From Neoarius graeffei (taxonomy: Eukaryota > Chordata > Actinopteri > Siluriformes > Ariidae), in contig NC_083582.1 of assembly GCF_027579695.1 (NCBI RefSeq), positions 30,890,964 through 30,954,963 of the forward strand: a stretch of DNA of 64,000 bases. Reading direction: 5' to 3'. Each line of letters begins with the position of its first letter. Position 1 is the stretch's first letter. The notes under the pieces were generated by a model. That model was not told the origin of the DNA. It was given only the letters and a program-made list of their open reading frames with translations, and searched no databases. The translations under genes were made by a program, and so were the position numbers. Of this stretch, positions 13,901 to 60,795 are shown piece after piece.

Positions 13901-14352
13901 CACCATGCCTCCCATTATTATTATTATTATTATTACTATTAATTGATAGTCCACTTACTGTAATATTATGAGGATCATCGAGCTGCATCAAAACGTCTCT
14001 CCATTGGGGAAATTGTGCACTAGGTAGGCCACTATTTCTAGGCCCTTATACAGTATAGGGTGTACAGTACATTTGTGGCACAGCCCTCTGCTGTTCTGCA
14101 TTGCAGCTCATACCGTTATACACATGAGAATAAATAGATAATAAATGTGACTGGTTCGTTCGATCTAACATATTTAGTTATTGAATATCAAAATGAAAAT
14201 TGGTTTCATTCATTATTTCAAATCAGATCAAAGACTACTTGAGACGTTTCAATGTCAAAAGGTTGAATGAAAAATATCCCCAAAAAGCAAATAGAATGAA
14301 ATGTACTTACAGCCGGGTGGCTCTTCAGCTGTTTTACTACCAGTTTTAGCAT
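1866..14352 (-). CDS. ndufa4: NDUFA4-type cytochrome c oxidase subunit, 4 coding exons, complete
   Basis: Joined exons 14352-14311, 10265-10177, 9496-9436 and 1922-1866 give 249 bp, 82 residues plus TAA, with every GT-AG junction in frame. The product reads [14 protein letters not shown], then the membrane segment [20 protein letters not shown], then the conserved [20 protein letters not shown] block, and ends [10 protein letters not shown]. These are hallmarks of NDUFA4, first assigned to complex I and now regarded as a subunit of cytochrome c oxidase in the inner mitochondrial membrane. Human NDUFA4 is 81 aa, so the length is right. The start was chosen because the N-terminus aligns from its first residue. 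The residues before WD are Cys-Ser, where human has Val-Cys. It could be any of the fish ndufa4 paralogues; family certainty is very high, paralogue certainty lower. Confidence 0.95.
2464..2841 (+). repeat. V-SINE, full length
   Basis: The tRNA-like head (GTGGTGTAGTGGTTAGC box A, GGTTCGAGCCC box B) is followed by the conserved central core (TTTGCATGTTCTCCCCGTG) and an L2-LINE-like tail ending (GGAT)n. It is flanked by the duplication TTGTATATTA (2454-2463 and 2842-2851). Confidence 0.93.
3099..3461 (-). repeat. V-SINE, full length
   Basis: Reverse orientation, with head at 3461 and (GATGA)n tail at 3099. It lies 260 bp from the opposite-facing copy above, making an imperfect inverted pair in ndufa4 intron 3. 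No clear target duplication seen. Confidence 0.9.
3889..5437 (+). mobile_element. Tc1-type transposon, full length but decayed
   Basis: The ends CAACCC(C/T)(A/G)(A/G)ATCAGAAAAA are inverted and flanked by TA at 3887-3888 and 5438-5439. The left and right termini both contain AAAAGTTG(G/C)GATGGTA. The transposase remnant lies inside. Confidence 0.88.
4241..5230 (+). pseudogene. Tc1-type transposase pseudogene
   Basis: It starts [20 protein letters not shown], a helix-turn-helix N-terminus, and stops at 4387-4389. The body continues in a shifted frame with [20 protein letters not shown], a DE-containing catalytic segment (VLWPDES) and GSVMVWGC, then a T-run indel near 4730. Several stops and shifts make it non-functional. 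Confidence 0.85.
5464..5824 (-). repeat. V-SINE inserted in an (AAT)n tract
   Basis: AAT repeats lie on both sides (5444-5461 and 5825-5852), so the microsatellite was probably the target, or was duplicated. The core has a short deletion near 5675. It sits 26 bp past the Tc1 element. Confidence 0.9.
5838..6128. other. ndufa4 intron sequence, nothing recognised
   Basis: AT-rich, no exon-like sequence matching the missing parts of either host gene and no recognised repeat. Confidence 0.35.
6459..6690 (-). repeat. LINE 3'-end fragment
   Basis: GATAAGTCTTTATTGTCATT begins a block repeated almost word for word at 12348. Read on the minus strand it is a LINE 3' end with AATAAAG near its terminus. 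A (CA)n run follows at 6680-6702. Confidence 0.65.
6799..7025. repeat. MITE with CCTCCGCCAAGGAGG end
   Basis: It begins with the palindrome ACCTCCGCCAAGGAGGT and ends TTGGCGGAGGTCTGC followed by CTCCGAGTGCTTTTCTAG. This is a known widespread animal interspersed repeat, recognised by eye; classification uncertain. Confidence 0.55.
7308..7806. other. ndufa4 intron sequence, nothing recognised
   Basis: No splice-flanked exon or named repeat found. Alternating CTAGTAATAG words at 7540-7560 are low-complexity. Confidence 0.35.
7808..9416 (+). mobile_element. Tc1 element, copy A
   Basis: The ends CAGTGGTGCTTGAAAGTT and its inverse (CTTTCAAGCACCACTG) are flanked by TA at 7806-7807 and 9417-9418. 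Length 1609 bp. This family has three more copies in the window. Confidence 0.95.
8174..9196 (+). pseudogene. Tc1 transposase pseudogene, copy A
   Basis: The frame is continuous from [20 protein letters not shown] to GGHTRY, with two nonsense codons: TGA at 8657-8659, just after [11 protein letters not shown], and TGA at 8975-8977 in place of the Trp before PSQSPDLNP. Paired-like helix-turn-helix, [12 protein letters not shown] and the D34E-spaced LNPIE are all visible. It is the least damaged copy, with only two point changes breaking the frame. Confidence 0.93.
9436..9496 (-). CDS. ndufa4: ndufa4 coding exon 3
   Basis: The acceptor is CACAG and the donor GTGAGG. One base completes Ser-44, then the exon encodes [20 protein letters not shown], the most conserved block of the family. 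It begins just 19 bp past the end of a Tc1 copy. Confidence 0.96.
9510..10176. other. ndufa4 intron 2, no recognised element
   Basis: No gene or named repeat identified between exons 3 and 2. Confidence 0.4.
10177..10265 (-). CDS. ndufa4: ndufa4 coding exon 2 (transmembrane exon)
   Basis: The exon lies between the acceptor TTGTTGTAG and the donor GTGAGT. It encodes the single membrane helix beginning [11 protein letters not shown] and the following RLALKNPDC, and ends two bases into the Ser codon. Confidence 0.95.
10309..10462. repeat. short fish interspersed repeat
   Basis: ACATTACAGGCATTTAGCAG, GCTCTTATCCAGAGCG and CCTTGCTCAAGGGCC are hallmark words of a common teleost dispersed repeat. 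It lies 44 bp upstream of ndufa4 exon 2, in intron 1. Confidence 0.6.
10951..11327 (-). repeat. V-SINE, full length
   Basis: Tail CATCTCATCTCATTATC at left, head at right; flanked by the short duplication ACTACCT (10944-10950 and 11330-11336). Confidence 0.93.
11580..12035 (+). pseudogene. L2/CR1-type LINE reverse transcriptase C-terminal fragment
   Basis: The frame encodes [17 protein letters not shown], then [12 protein letters not shown] and [20 protein letters not shown], the typical end of L2-like ORF2. It is 5' truncated and frameshifted near 11900. The V-SINE that follows carries a similar LINE tail. Confidence 0.85.
12053..12346 (-). repeat. V-SINE lacking the tRNA-like head
   Basis: The tail and core are present, but the sequence breaks at CACACAGAAAG and passes directly into a LINE tail at 12347. 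The head (about 85 bp) is missing. Confidence 0.88.
12455..13191. mobile_element. MITE with CACTGTAAAAAA ends
   Basis: The left end CACTGTAAAAAATG and right end TTTTTTTTACAGTG are inverted. The interior is rich in ACTGTAAA and TTAACAGT words. A tRNA-derived SINE is nested inside. Confidence 0.7.
12741..12920 (+). repeat. tRNA-derived SINE (second family)
   Basis: Box A-like TGTGGCTCAGTCAATTAAGG and box B GGTTCAATTCC, then the body ATTTCCCGATCCCTCCCCGT and an end at CAATAAAGGTGAAAAAAGCC. A better-preserved copy is at 45551. Confidence 0.85.
13193..13541 (+). repeat. V-SINE with core deletion
   Basis: Head, core and GATGA tail are present; about 25 bp of the core is missing around 13300-13330. 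An (AT)n tract follows. Confidence 0.9.
13839..13913 (-). repeat. V-SINE head fragment
   Basis: Only the tRNA-like part remains (GGGCTCGAACCCAGGACC to CACCATGCC), followed by (ATT)n. It could be the lost head of the copy at 12053, displaced by the insertions between them. Confidence 0.75.
14311..14352 (-). CDS. ndufa4: ndufa4 coding exon 1 (residues 1-14)
   Basis: ATG is at 14352-14350 and the exon ends in codon GCT followed by the donor GTAAGT. It encodes [14 protein letters not shown], matching the basic N-terminal matrix-side segment of NDUFA4. Intron 1 is phase 0 and about 4 kb. Confidence 0.93.
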
Positions 14353-14530
14353 CTTGTCTTAATTTATGCACACACACGCACACAGGGGTCTACAGCCTGC
14401 CGCCTGGACTAACACTAAATTATGTCTTCAGGCTGTGATGTGCGCGTGAGGCGAGCTGTTTCCGGCGCGCTGCGACAGGAGTACGGAGTCGACTCATAGC
14501 GAACCGATTCTTTGAATCTTACAGACAACG
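14353..14530 (-). promoter_or_regulatory. probable ndufa4 promoter / 5' UTR
   Basis: The sequence directly upstream of the ATG is locally CpG-rich (14440-14490) and includes CCGGAAA on the minus strand, an ETS-type core common at promoters of mitochondrial protein genes. Inference from position and composition. Confidence 0.4.
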
Positions 14531-14916
14531 TTTCAGCATCTAACTCCCTGGAGTCGACTCTTCATTTCACTCGTTTATTCATCAAGGGCATGCAAACACA
14601 TTGTGGGTTTTTTTCTACGATAAATACATGCGTCTCGAGCCCATCACCTTTTTTTTTTTTTTACTTTTCACATTTTTTTTAAATTAACAAGTTTTATTAG
14701 CCTTACAGAAAAATCATGTATATTACAGTCAGTGGTTAAATTGGCTTTTGTAAGGATGGGGAGCCCTTCTTCACCCACAGTGGGCAATACCTCTCAAAAC
14801 ATTTTTATTTATCGCACCATCGGTTTAATACATATTTGATCAACTTATTAAGCCTACATTTCACCATCAATCTACACTGCAATTTGTAAAACTTATTCAC
14901 AATATACACCACCAAT
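14531..14916. other. no gene seen upstream of ndufa4
   Basis: AT-rich sequence with poly(T) runs. No exon or recognised transposon was found before the minisatellite begins. Confidence 0.4.
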
Positions 14917-17003
14917 TCACATATTAGCAATAGTTATTTACACGTCATCAATCTACACTATTATTTGCATTACTTGTTTACATCTCACACCATCAATTCA
15001 CATATTAGCAATAGTTATTTACACGTCATCAATCTACACTATTATTTGCATTACTTGTTTACATCTCACACCATCAATTCACATATTAGCAATAGTTATT
15101 TACATGTCATCAATCTACACTATTATTTGCATTACTTGTTTACATCTCACACCATCAATTCACATATTAGCAATAGTTATTTACATGTCATCAATCTACA
15201 CTATTATTTGCATTACTTGTTTACATCTCACACCATCAATTCACATATTAGCAATAGTTATTTACATGTCATCAATCTACACTATTACTTATACAGCATT
15301 ACTTGTTTACATCTCACACCATCAATTCACATATTAGCAATAGTTATTTACACGTCATCAATCTACACTATTATTTGCATTACTTGTTTACATCTCACAC
15401 CATTAATTCACATATTAGCAATAGTTATTTACACGTCATCAATCTACACTATTATTTGCATTACTTGTTTACATCACACCATCAATTCACATATTAGCAA
15501 TAGTTATTTACACGTCATCAATCTACACTATTATTTGCATTACTTGTTTACATCTCATACCATCAATTCACATATTAGCAATAGTTATTTACACGTCATC
15601 AATCTACACTATTATTTGCATTACTTGTTTACATCTCACACCATTAATTCACATATTAGCAATAGTTATTTACACGTCATCAATCTACACTATTATTTGC
15701 ATTACTTGTTTACATCTCACACCATCAATTCACATATTAGCAATAGTTATTTACACGTCATCAATCTACACTATTATTTGCATTACTTGTTTACATCACA
15801 CCATTAATTCACATATTAGCAATAGTTATTTACACGTCATCAATCTACACTATTATTTGCATTACTTGTTTACATCTCATACCATCAATTCACATATTAG
15901 CAATAGTTATTTACACGTCATCAATCTACACTATTATTTGCATTACTTGTTTACATCACACCATCAATTCACATATTAGCAATAGTTATTTACACGTCAT
16001 CAATCTACACTATTATTTGCATTACTTGTTTACATCACACCATCAATTCACATATTAGCAATAGTTATTTACACGTCATCAATCTACACTATTATTTGCA
16101 TTACTTGTTTACATCTCACACCATCAATTCACATATTAGCAATAGTTATTTACACGTCATCAATCTACACTATTATTTGCATTACTTGTTTACATCTCAC
16201 ACCATTAATTCACATATTAGCAATAGTTATTTACATGTCATCAATCTACACTATTATTTGCATTACTTGTTTACATCACACCATTAATTCACATATTAGC
16301 AATAGTTATTTACGTCATCAATCTACACTATTATTTGCATTACTTGTTTACATCTCATACCATCAATTCACATATTAGCAATAGTTATTTACATGTCATC
16401 AATCTACACTATTATTTGCATTACTTGTTTACATCACACCATTAATTCACATATTAGCAATAGTTATTTACGTCATCAATCTACACTATTATTTGCATTA
16501 CTTGTTTACATCTCACACCATCAATTCAGATATTAGCAATAGTTATTTACATGTCATCAATCTACACTATTATTTGCATTACTTGTTTACATCTCACACC
16601 ATTAATTCACATATTAGCAATAGTTATTTACATGTCATCAATCTACACTATTATTTGCATTACTTGTTTACATCACACCATTAATTCACATATTAGCAAT
16701 AGTTATTTACGTCATCAATCTACACTATTATTTGCATTACTTGTTTACATCTCATACCATCAATTCACATATTAGCAATAGTTATTTACATGTCATCAAT
16801 CTACACTATTATTTGCATTACTTGTTTACATCACACCATTAATTCACATATTAGCAATAGTTATTTACGTCATCAATCTACACTATTATTTGCATTACTT
16901 GTTTACATCTCACACCATCAATTCAGATATTAGCAATAGTTATTTACATGTCATCAATCTACACTATTATTTGCATTACTTGTTTACATCTCACACCATC
17001 AAT
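14917..17003. repeat. 81-bp minisatellite, about 25 units, with higher-order repeats
   Basis: Units run CATCAATTCACATATTAGCA to TTGCATTACTTGTTTACATC plus TCACAC. The period is 81 bp, with 79-bp variants lacking TC (TTACATCACACC) or AC/AT (TTTACGTCATC). Because 81 is a multiple of three, the array is open over 280 codons; this is not a gene. From about 16096 a five-unit block repeats every 397 bp (starts 16096, 16493, 16890). Confidence 0.97.
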
Positions 17004-17715
17004 CTACATCAATCAAATCAATTGTTTGCTAAACTTACTTACATGTCACAACATCAAACCACATATCAGCAATAGCCAGTCATTACAATTTAATTTACAA
17101 CTTTCCAAATAGGACTTAGATCAAGTTTGCCTTTCCTGTCTCTGTCTACATGCTCCCGGGGAGACTCCCAGAGCGTCCAGGAGACTTGGGATGTCTGAAT
17201 CGTTTAATTGTGTTCTTTAGTCTAGTCTTCGTACCCCCACAACAACCTCATAACTTTGGCCGACCAACGCAACATTGGATTGGGAGTGGAGCGCGCCAGC
17301 CAATGGAAAAGTCCAGGCTGCCAGTTCTCACTATCATGAGGGCGGTTTGCTGATGTTCCATGTGCAAAGATAGGTTAGCAGGCATCCATTAAATTAGCTG
17401 ACTCAATTTTCTGATATTTACCTAAAAGCTAAAAACACAGAAAACAGCTACAACTCAGTAAATGAAGATAAAATATGACAGAACTACAGACAAAAAGATC
17501 TGAACTTCAGCAAATGGAGGCGTGAATTTTTTGACTAACATTCTATGTCTGTCAATGTTAGCTAACGTTACTTATGTCATCTGCTGCACTAGTATATTTT
17601 TCCTGAGAAAGTTTCTCAACTCAAGACAAAATAAACAAAAGAACCATGACTTACCTCTGTCTACTTCGCTAAGGCATCGTGTTTAGCAGATAGTTACAAC
17701 TTCGTACGACATATA
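17004..17715. other. degenerate array edge and unclassified sequence
   Basis: 17004-17070 is a decayed edge of the minisatellite. The rest, with a GC-richer patch at 17140-17345, shows no exon that I can support. Confidence 0.35.
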
Positions 17716-19349
17716 GTTAGGTCCATATATATATTTGGACACTGACACAAATTTTGTTTTTTTTACCTGTTTACTGAAACATATTCAAGTTATAGTTATA
17801 TAATGGACATGGACATAAAGTCCAGACTTTCAGCTTTCATTTGAGGGTATCCACATTAAAATTGGATGAAGGGTTTAGGAGTTTCAGCTCCTTAACATGT
17901 GCCACCCTGTTTTTAAAGGGACCAAAAGTAATTGGACAATTGACTCAAAGGCTATTTCATGGGCAGGTGTGGGAAATTCCTTCGTTATGTCATTCTCAAT
18001 TAAGCAGATAAAAGGCCTGGAGTTGATTTGAGGTGTGGTGCTTGCATTTGGAAGATTTTGCTGTGAAGAAAACATGCGGTCAAAGGAGCTCTCCATGCAG
18101 GTGAAACAAGCCATCCTTAAGCTGTGAAAACAGAAAAAACCATCTGAGAAATTGCTACAATATTAGGAGTGTCAAAATCTACAGTTTGGTACATCCTGAG
18201 AAAGAAAGAAAGCACTGGTGAACTCATCAATGCAAAAAGACCTGGACGCTCACAGAAGACAACAGTAGTGGATGATCGCAGAATAATTTCCATGGTGAAG
18301 AGAAACCCCTTCACAACAGCCAACCAAGTGAACAACACTCTCCAGGAGGTAGGCGTATCAATATCCAAATCTACCATAAAGAGAAGACTGCATGAAAGTA
18401 AATACAGAGGGTTCACTGCACGGTGCAAGCCACTCATAAGCCTCAAGAATAAAAAGGCTAGATTGGACTTTGCTAAAAAACATCTAAAAAAGCCAGCACA
18501 GTTCTGGAAGAACATTCTTTGGACAGATGAAACCAAGATCAACCTCTACCAGAATGATGGAAAGAAAAAAAAGTTTGCCGTGGTACAGCTCATGATCCAA
18601 AGCATACCACATCATCTGTAAAACACGGCAGAGGCAGTGTGATGGCTTGGGCATGCATGGCTGCCAGTGGCACTGGGTCACTAGTGTTTATTGATGATGT
18701 GACACAGGACAGAAGCAGCCGGATGAATTCTGAGGTATTCAGAGACATACTGTGTGCTCAAATCCAGCCAAACTGATTGGTCGGCGTTTCATAATACAGA
18801 TGGACAATGACCCAAAACATAAAGCCAAAGCAACCCAGGAGTTTATTAAAGCAAAGAAGTGGAATATTCTTGAATGGCCAAGTCAGTCACCTGATCTCAA
18901 CCCAATTGAGCATGCATTTCACTTGTTAAAGACTAAACTTCAGACAGAAAGGCCCACAAACAAACAGCAACTGAAAACCGCTGCAGTAAAGGCCTGGCAG
19001 AGCATTAAAAAGGAGGAAACACAGCGTCTGGTGATGTCCATGAGTTCAAGACTTCAGGCAGTCATTGCCAACAAAGGGTTTTCAACCAAGTATTAGAAAT
19101 GAACATTTTATTTACAATTATTTAATTTGTCCAATTACTTTTGAGCCCCTGAAATGAAGGGATTGTGGTTAAAAAATGCTTTAGTTCCTCACATTTTTAT
19201 GCAATCATTTTGTTCAACCCACTGAATTAAAGCTGAAAGTCTGAACTTCAACTGCATCTGAATTGTTTTGTTCACAATTCATTGTGGTAATGTACAGAAC
19301 CAAAATTAGAAAAATGTTGCCTCTGTCCAAATATTTATGGACCTAACTG
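17716..19349 (+). mobile_element. Tc1-family element (second family)
   Basis: The ends (A)GTTAGGTCCATA and TATGGACCTAACTG are inverted, with TA at 17714-17715 and 19350-19351. Length about 1.63 kb. Confidence 0.92.
18074..19096 (+). pseudogene. Tc1-family transposase pseudogene
   Basis: It starts MRSKELSMQVKQAIL and meets TGA at 18125-18127. It resumes with [33 protein letters not shown], then shifts frame at an A-run near 18570. The end has [22 protein letters not shown] and KGFSTKY. The DDE landmarks are visible but split over frames. Confidence 0.92.
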
Positions 19350-19739
19350 TAAATCCTCATAAAATATAAAGTATGACGGACTGATAGAAAACAGTGGCGG
19401 CAATTTCTCAAGCTGAAGTCCATCAACGTTAACATTAAACGTATGATGATGCTGTGCGATGTCACGCATTCTCGCAGCGCATGCGCATTCAATGATAATT
19501 CCAATGAAAATGTTTTTTTAAAAATTGATGGGTGTAATTCACTTTAGCTTGTTTTTTTGTTGTCTAAATCATTATTGACAAACTCTCATATTGATGGTGT
19601 TTTTAGAATAGATGAAAATGAATAAAAGTATTATATTATTATAAACACTGAAGCAGAGGGAGCTCAGCTCCTGCTGGCTGTGCTGCCGAGGCGAGGAGGC
19701 GGAGCTGAGCTCTGGCTCAATTTAAGCTCTGATTACAGT

Positions 19740-20392
19740 AGTGGTGATTATGTATGGATGTCCCATTCAGCCACAAGAGCATTAGTGAGATCAAACACTG
19801 ATGTTTGTGTTCCAGTTCATCCCAAAGGTGTTCAGGGGGGTTGAGGCGCAGGAGTGCAGGATACTCTAGTTTTTCCACTCCAGCCTTGGCAACTCAATCT
19901 TCATGGAGCTTGCTTTGTGCACAGGGGCATTGTCATGGTTTGGGCCTTTTCGTTCTATCCATCCATCCATTATCTGTAGCCGCTTATCCTGTACAGGGTC
20001 GCGGGCAAGCTGGAGCCTATCCCAGCTGACTACGGGCGAAAGGCGGGGTACACCCTGGACAAGTCGCCAGATCATCACAGGGCTGACACATAGACACAGA
20101 CAACCATTCACACTCACATTCACACCTACGGTCAATTTAGAGTCACCAGTTAGCCTAACCTGCATGTCTTTGGACTGTGGGGGAAACCGGAGCACCCGGA
20201 GGAAACCCACGCGGACACAGGGAGAACATGCAAACTCCACACAGAAAGGCCCTCGCCGGCCACGGGGCTCGAACCCGGACCTTCTTGCTGTGAGGCGACA
20301 GTGCTAACCACTATGCCGCCCCTTTTCGTTCTAGTGAAGAGAAATGTTAATGCTGCAGTCTTTCATTTGAAACGCATGTTAATGATATTACA
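19740..20392 (-). repeat. decayed Tc1-like fragment split by a V-SINE
   Basis: Words such as CCAGTTCATCCCAAAGGTGTT, GGGGTTGAGG, TTGCTTTGTGCAC and GGGGCATTGTCATG are antisense transposase sequence of a Tc1 family. The V-SINE below interrupts it and the text continues at GTGAAGAGAAATGTTAATGC. Confidence 0.6.
19958..20320 (-). repeat. V-SINE with 13-bp target duplication
   Basis: CCTTTTCGTTCTA at 19945-19957 recurs at 20321-20333. A 9-12 bp piece of the head (ACTACACCACC) is deleted. Confidence 0.95.
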
Positions 20393-21046
20393 ATGATGGC
20401 CTTCTTTCATCTCAGAAATATTGCTAAGATATATGATGCAGAAAAACTAGTTCATGCTTTTGTTACCTCCAGGTTGGATTATTGTAATGCCTTACTGTCT
20501 GGATGCTCCAGTAAGTGCATAAACAAGCTCCAGTTAGTTCAAAATGTAACAGCAAGAGTCCTTACTAGAACTAGAAGATATGACCACAACACCCCGTCTT
20601 ATCTACACTGCATTGGCTCCCAATCAAATTTCGTATTGATTATAAAATACTACCATTGACCTATAAAGCACTGAATGGTCTCACGCCACAGTACCTAAGT
20701 TAACTTCTGGTCCTTTATGACCTGCTGAGATCAAAAGGTGCAGGCTATCTGTTGGTACCTCATATAGTGAAGGCAACATCAGGGGCAGAACCTTTTCTTA
20801 CAAAGCCCCACAGGTATGGAACAGCCTTCCAAGTAGTGCCTGGGACTTGGACACAGTTTCAGCATTTAAGTCTAGGCTGAAAACATATCTGTTCAGTCAA
20901 GCCTTTTGCTAATAGCTTTTTATTAGGTAAAGGAGAAGATCTGGAGAGTCCTCAGGCATAGAGTGCTTTTGTAAACTGGGATGTATGGATGCTCTAACTT
21001 GTTCTAAAATGTTCTAACTTGAGTACTTGTGTTATGTGTTGTGTGT
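20393..21046 (+). pseudogene. L2-type LINE reverse transcriptase 3' fragment
   Basis: FFHLRNIAKI, LVHAFVTSRLDYCNALLSG and INKLQLVQNVTARVL are classical L2 ORF2 words. Later frames carry GRTFSYKAPQVWNSLP-like and FKSRLKTYLFSQAF-like sequence. 5' truncated with frameshifts. Confidence 0.87.
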
Positions 21047-21047
21047 A

Positions 21048-21575
21048 CACTACCGTTCAAAAGTTTGGGGTCACTTTGAAATGTCCTTATTTTTGAAAGA
21101 AAAGCACTGTTCTTTTCAATGAAGATCACTTTAAACTAATCAGAAATCCACTCTATACATTGCTAATGTGGTAAATGACTATTCTAGCTGCAAATGTCTG
21201 GTTTTTGGTACAATATCTCCATAGGTGTATAGAGGCCCATTTCCAGCAACTCTCACTCCAGTGTTCTAATGGTACAATGTGTTTGCTCATTGCCTCAGAA
21301 GGCTAATGGATGATTAGAAAACCCTTGTACAATCATGTTAGCACAGCTGAAAACAGTTTAGCTCTTTAGAGAAGCTATAAAACTGACCTTCCTTTGAGCA
21401 GATTGAGTTTCTGGAGCATCACATTTGTGGGGTCGATTAAATGCTCAAAATGGCCAGAAAAATGTCTTGACTATATTTTCTATTCATTTTACAACTTATG
21501 GTGGTAAATAAAAGTGTGACTTTTCATGGAAAACACAAAATTGTCTGGGTGACCCCAAACTTTTGAACGGTAGTG
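21048..21575. mobile_element. Tc1/mariner-type MITE
   Basis: CACTACCGTTCAAAAGTTTG and its inverse (CAAACTTTTGAACGGTAGTG) end a 528-bp element flanked by TA at 21046-21047 and 21576-21577. No coding capacity. Confidence 0.93.
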
Positions 21576-21673
21576 TATAAGCAACTGTAAATGAGGAGAT
21601 ACAACAATGTACACCTGGCACAAGGGGAAAAAAAGGGGAAGGGGAGGGGGGTTGTCCAAAACGAGGCAGTTAT

Positions 21674-22519
21674 TTTATTGCAGTTAGAACAGGAACAGCC
21701 AGATTTCCAGTAGTGTCATAAACATGACTTTGCAACGTTAAAATGAATAAGAATTACAACTGAAACGACTGTCTAATGACAACCTCAGCCTCAATCACAC
21801 AACAAAGGTTTAATTAGACTTTTTAATCCAATAAACTCCAAGTGTTCATAAGGAGGTTAGAACAGATTCTGATGGCACTAACGCAAAAAGACAACTGGCA
21901 GTTACATGTACAGTAGATTATATATGTACTGGTCTGTAAGAGTACAGATATACATATTTATTTTCAGTATGCATCTTTTTACGTGGCACCGAAATGGCTG
22001 TTAAATAATATTACCATCTTTTGGCAGTTCGGTTCATCTTCAGACAAAAATGGAACTAATTAAACGAGGCAAAAGGCAGCTATTCTAGTTATGACCACTT
22101 CTCAAAATGATGCTATAACCATACATTATATCCTTGTGCACTTTTTTTTTTTGCAGAAGACTCACTGATTAATTAAAGGGAAAAAACAAACATGGCAGGT
22201 GCTAAGAAAACATGAACTGTTTAGCTCGAGGTGTGTGTCAGGTGGTTAGGCAGTCGGTGCATAGTCCACAGTGGAGGAAAAGTGTATGGCAAAGACACCC
22301 AGAGACACGACAGCAAACAGTCAAACAGGAGAAAGGAAATAGTAAGTAGCAGAAATTAGGAGAGAGTGTGAAATCCTGTGCCAATAATTGGTTTCTGGAA
22401 TATACTACACACACAATTTGCATTGAACACTGAAAATGGGAAAATTACCAGCCGCTGTGTCTTTGGGTGCCTTTGCTGATTAAAAAAAAAAAGTTTGGTT
22501 TGTGTGTTTGCGTGTGGCT
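21674..22519 (-). other. probable rundc3a 3' UTR
   Basis: This stretch directly follows the stop, carries no repeat I recognise and contains AATAAA on the minus strand at 21957-21962 and 21674-21679, either of which could end the transcript. Confidence 0.5.
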
Positions 22520-59492
<36,973 letters not shown>

Positions 59493-59827
59493 CGCGGTGT
59501 GAGCGCGTGCGTTGCGGGAAGAGGACGGCGGCACCGGGCGCCGCTGTCCGTTCAGCACCACGGCCGGCCGCGGAACCGGAAGCGGAAAAAAACTCCTCCC
59601 TTCCGCGCTGCGTCACAGACTCGACACTCAACAAACCCTCACCAAACTGCGCCGGAGTCATGAGGTGGATTTATCTGTCAGATTGCATAAAAAAAAATTA
59701 TGAAATTTCGGTTTTGTTTGTATTCAGAAGCAAAAGCTTGAGAAGAGAAAACGCCCATTCTTTTCTACTCACTAGGGCCAACACTTATGTACACAGTTTA
59801 AAATTGTGTAAAGATGATTATTTATAG
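59493..59827. other. rundc3a upstream flank
   Basis: GC-rich up to about 59650, then AT-rich. No gene seen. Confidence 0.4.
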
Positions 59828-59891
59828 CAGGGGTTTCCAAAGTGTGGGAGAGTCAGCCCCCCCGCCCCCTCAGAGAGCAAAGAAACAACAG

Positions 59892-59922
<31 letters not shown>

Positions 59923-59930
59923 ACACAAGT
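59828..59930 (+). mobile_element. left end of a hAT-like element
   Basis: CAGGGGTTTCCAAAGTGTGG is a typical hAT terminus. Poly(C) and (CA)n follow. The right end is not in the window; the minisatellite beyond may be its interior. Confidence 0.5.
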
Positions 59931-59994
59931 TTTGTTGTTGCTATACTTAATGTTCCATTCGTATTTTTAAAAAATGGTTGTTGTACACATTTTT

Positions 59995-60795
59995 ATTTTT
60001 TTCTTTTACACATTTTAAACATCTGTGCTTTTTGAAAAACATCTTTTTTTTACACATTTAAAACATATGAGCTTTATTAAAACATCTTTTTTTCACATCT
60101 TTTTGACATATGAGCTTTATTAAAACATCTTTTTTTACACATTTAAAACATATGAGCTTTATTAAAACATCTTTTTTTTACACATTTAAAACATATGAGC
60201 TTTATTAAAACATCTTTTTTTTTACACATTTAAAACATATGAGCTTTATTAAAACATCTTTTTTTCACACATTTTTGACATATGAGCTTTATTAAAACAT
60301 CTTTTTTTACACATTTAAAACATATGAGCTTTATTAAAACATCTTTTTTTCACACATTTTTGACATATGAGCTTTATTAAAACATCTTTTTTTACACATT
60401 TTAAACATCTGTGCTTTTTGAAAACATCTTTTTTACACATTTAAAACATATGAGCTTTATTAAAACATCTTTTTTACACATTTTAAACATCTGTGCTTTT
60501 TGAAAACATCTTTTTTACACATTTAAAACATATGAGCTTTATTAAAACGTTTTTTTACACATTTAAAACATATGAGCTTTATTAAAACATCTTTTTTTAC
60601 ACATTTAAAACATATGAGCTTTATTAAAACATCTTTTTTACACATTTTAAACATCTGTGCTTTTTTAAAACATATTTTTTACACATTTTAAACATCTGTG
60701 CTTTTTGAAAACATCTTTTTTTACACATTTTAAACATATGTGCTTTTTTAAACATCTTTTTTTTACACATTTTAAACATATGAGCTTTATTAAAA
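59995..60795. repeat. 41-43-bp minisatellite, left part
   Basis: About 19 units of ACACATTTAAAACATATGAG with CTTTATTAAAACATCTTTTT, mixed with a CATCTGTGCTTTTTGAAAAC variant. It resumes at 63872 in the same orientation. Confidence 0.95.

Noticed and set aside
14965-15807. 280-codon open frame with a regular 27-residue repeat
   Set aside because: It is the 81-bp minisatellite read in frame; the period is a multiple of three and the same happens in other frames of the array.
14917-17003. CRISPR-like regular array
   Set aside because: Units are tandem without unique spacers, in a vertebrate genome; a minisatellite.
60705-60795. N-terminal ATG and residues MKTSFFTHFKHMCFFKH of the long RT frame
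   Set aside because: They are encoded by minisatellite units that happen to be in frame; the retrotransposon starts at about 60796.
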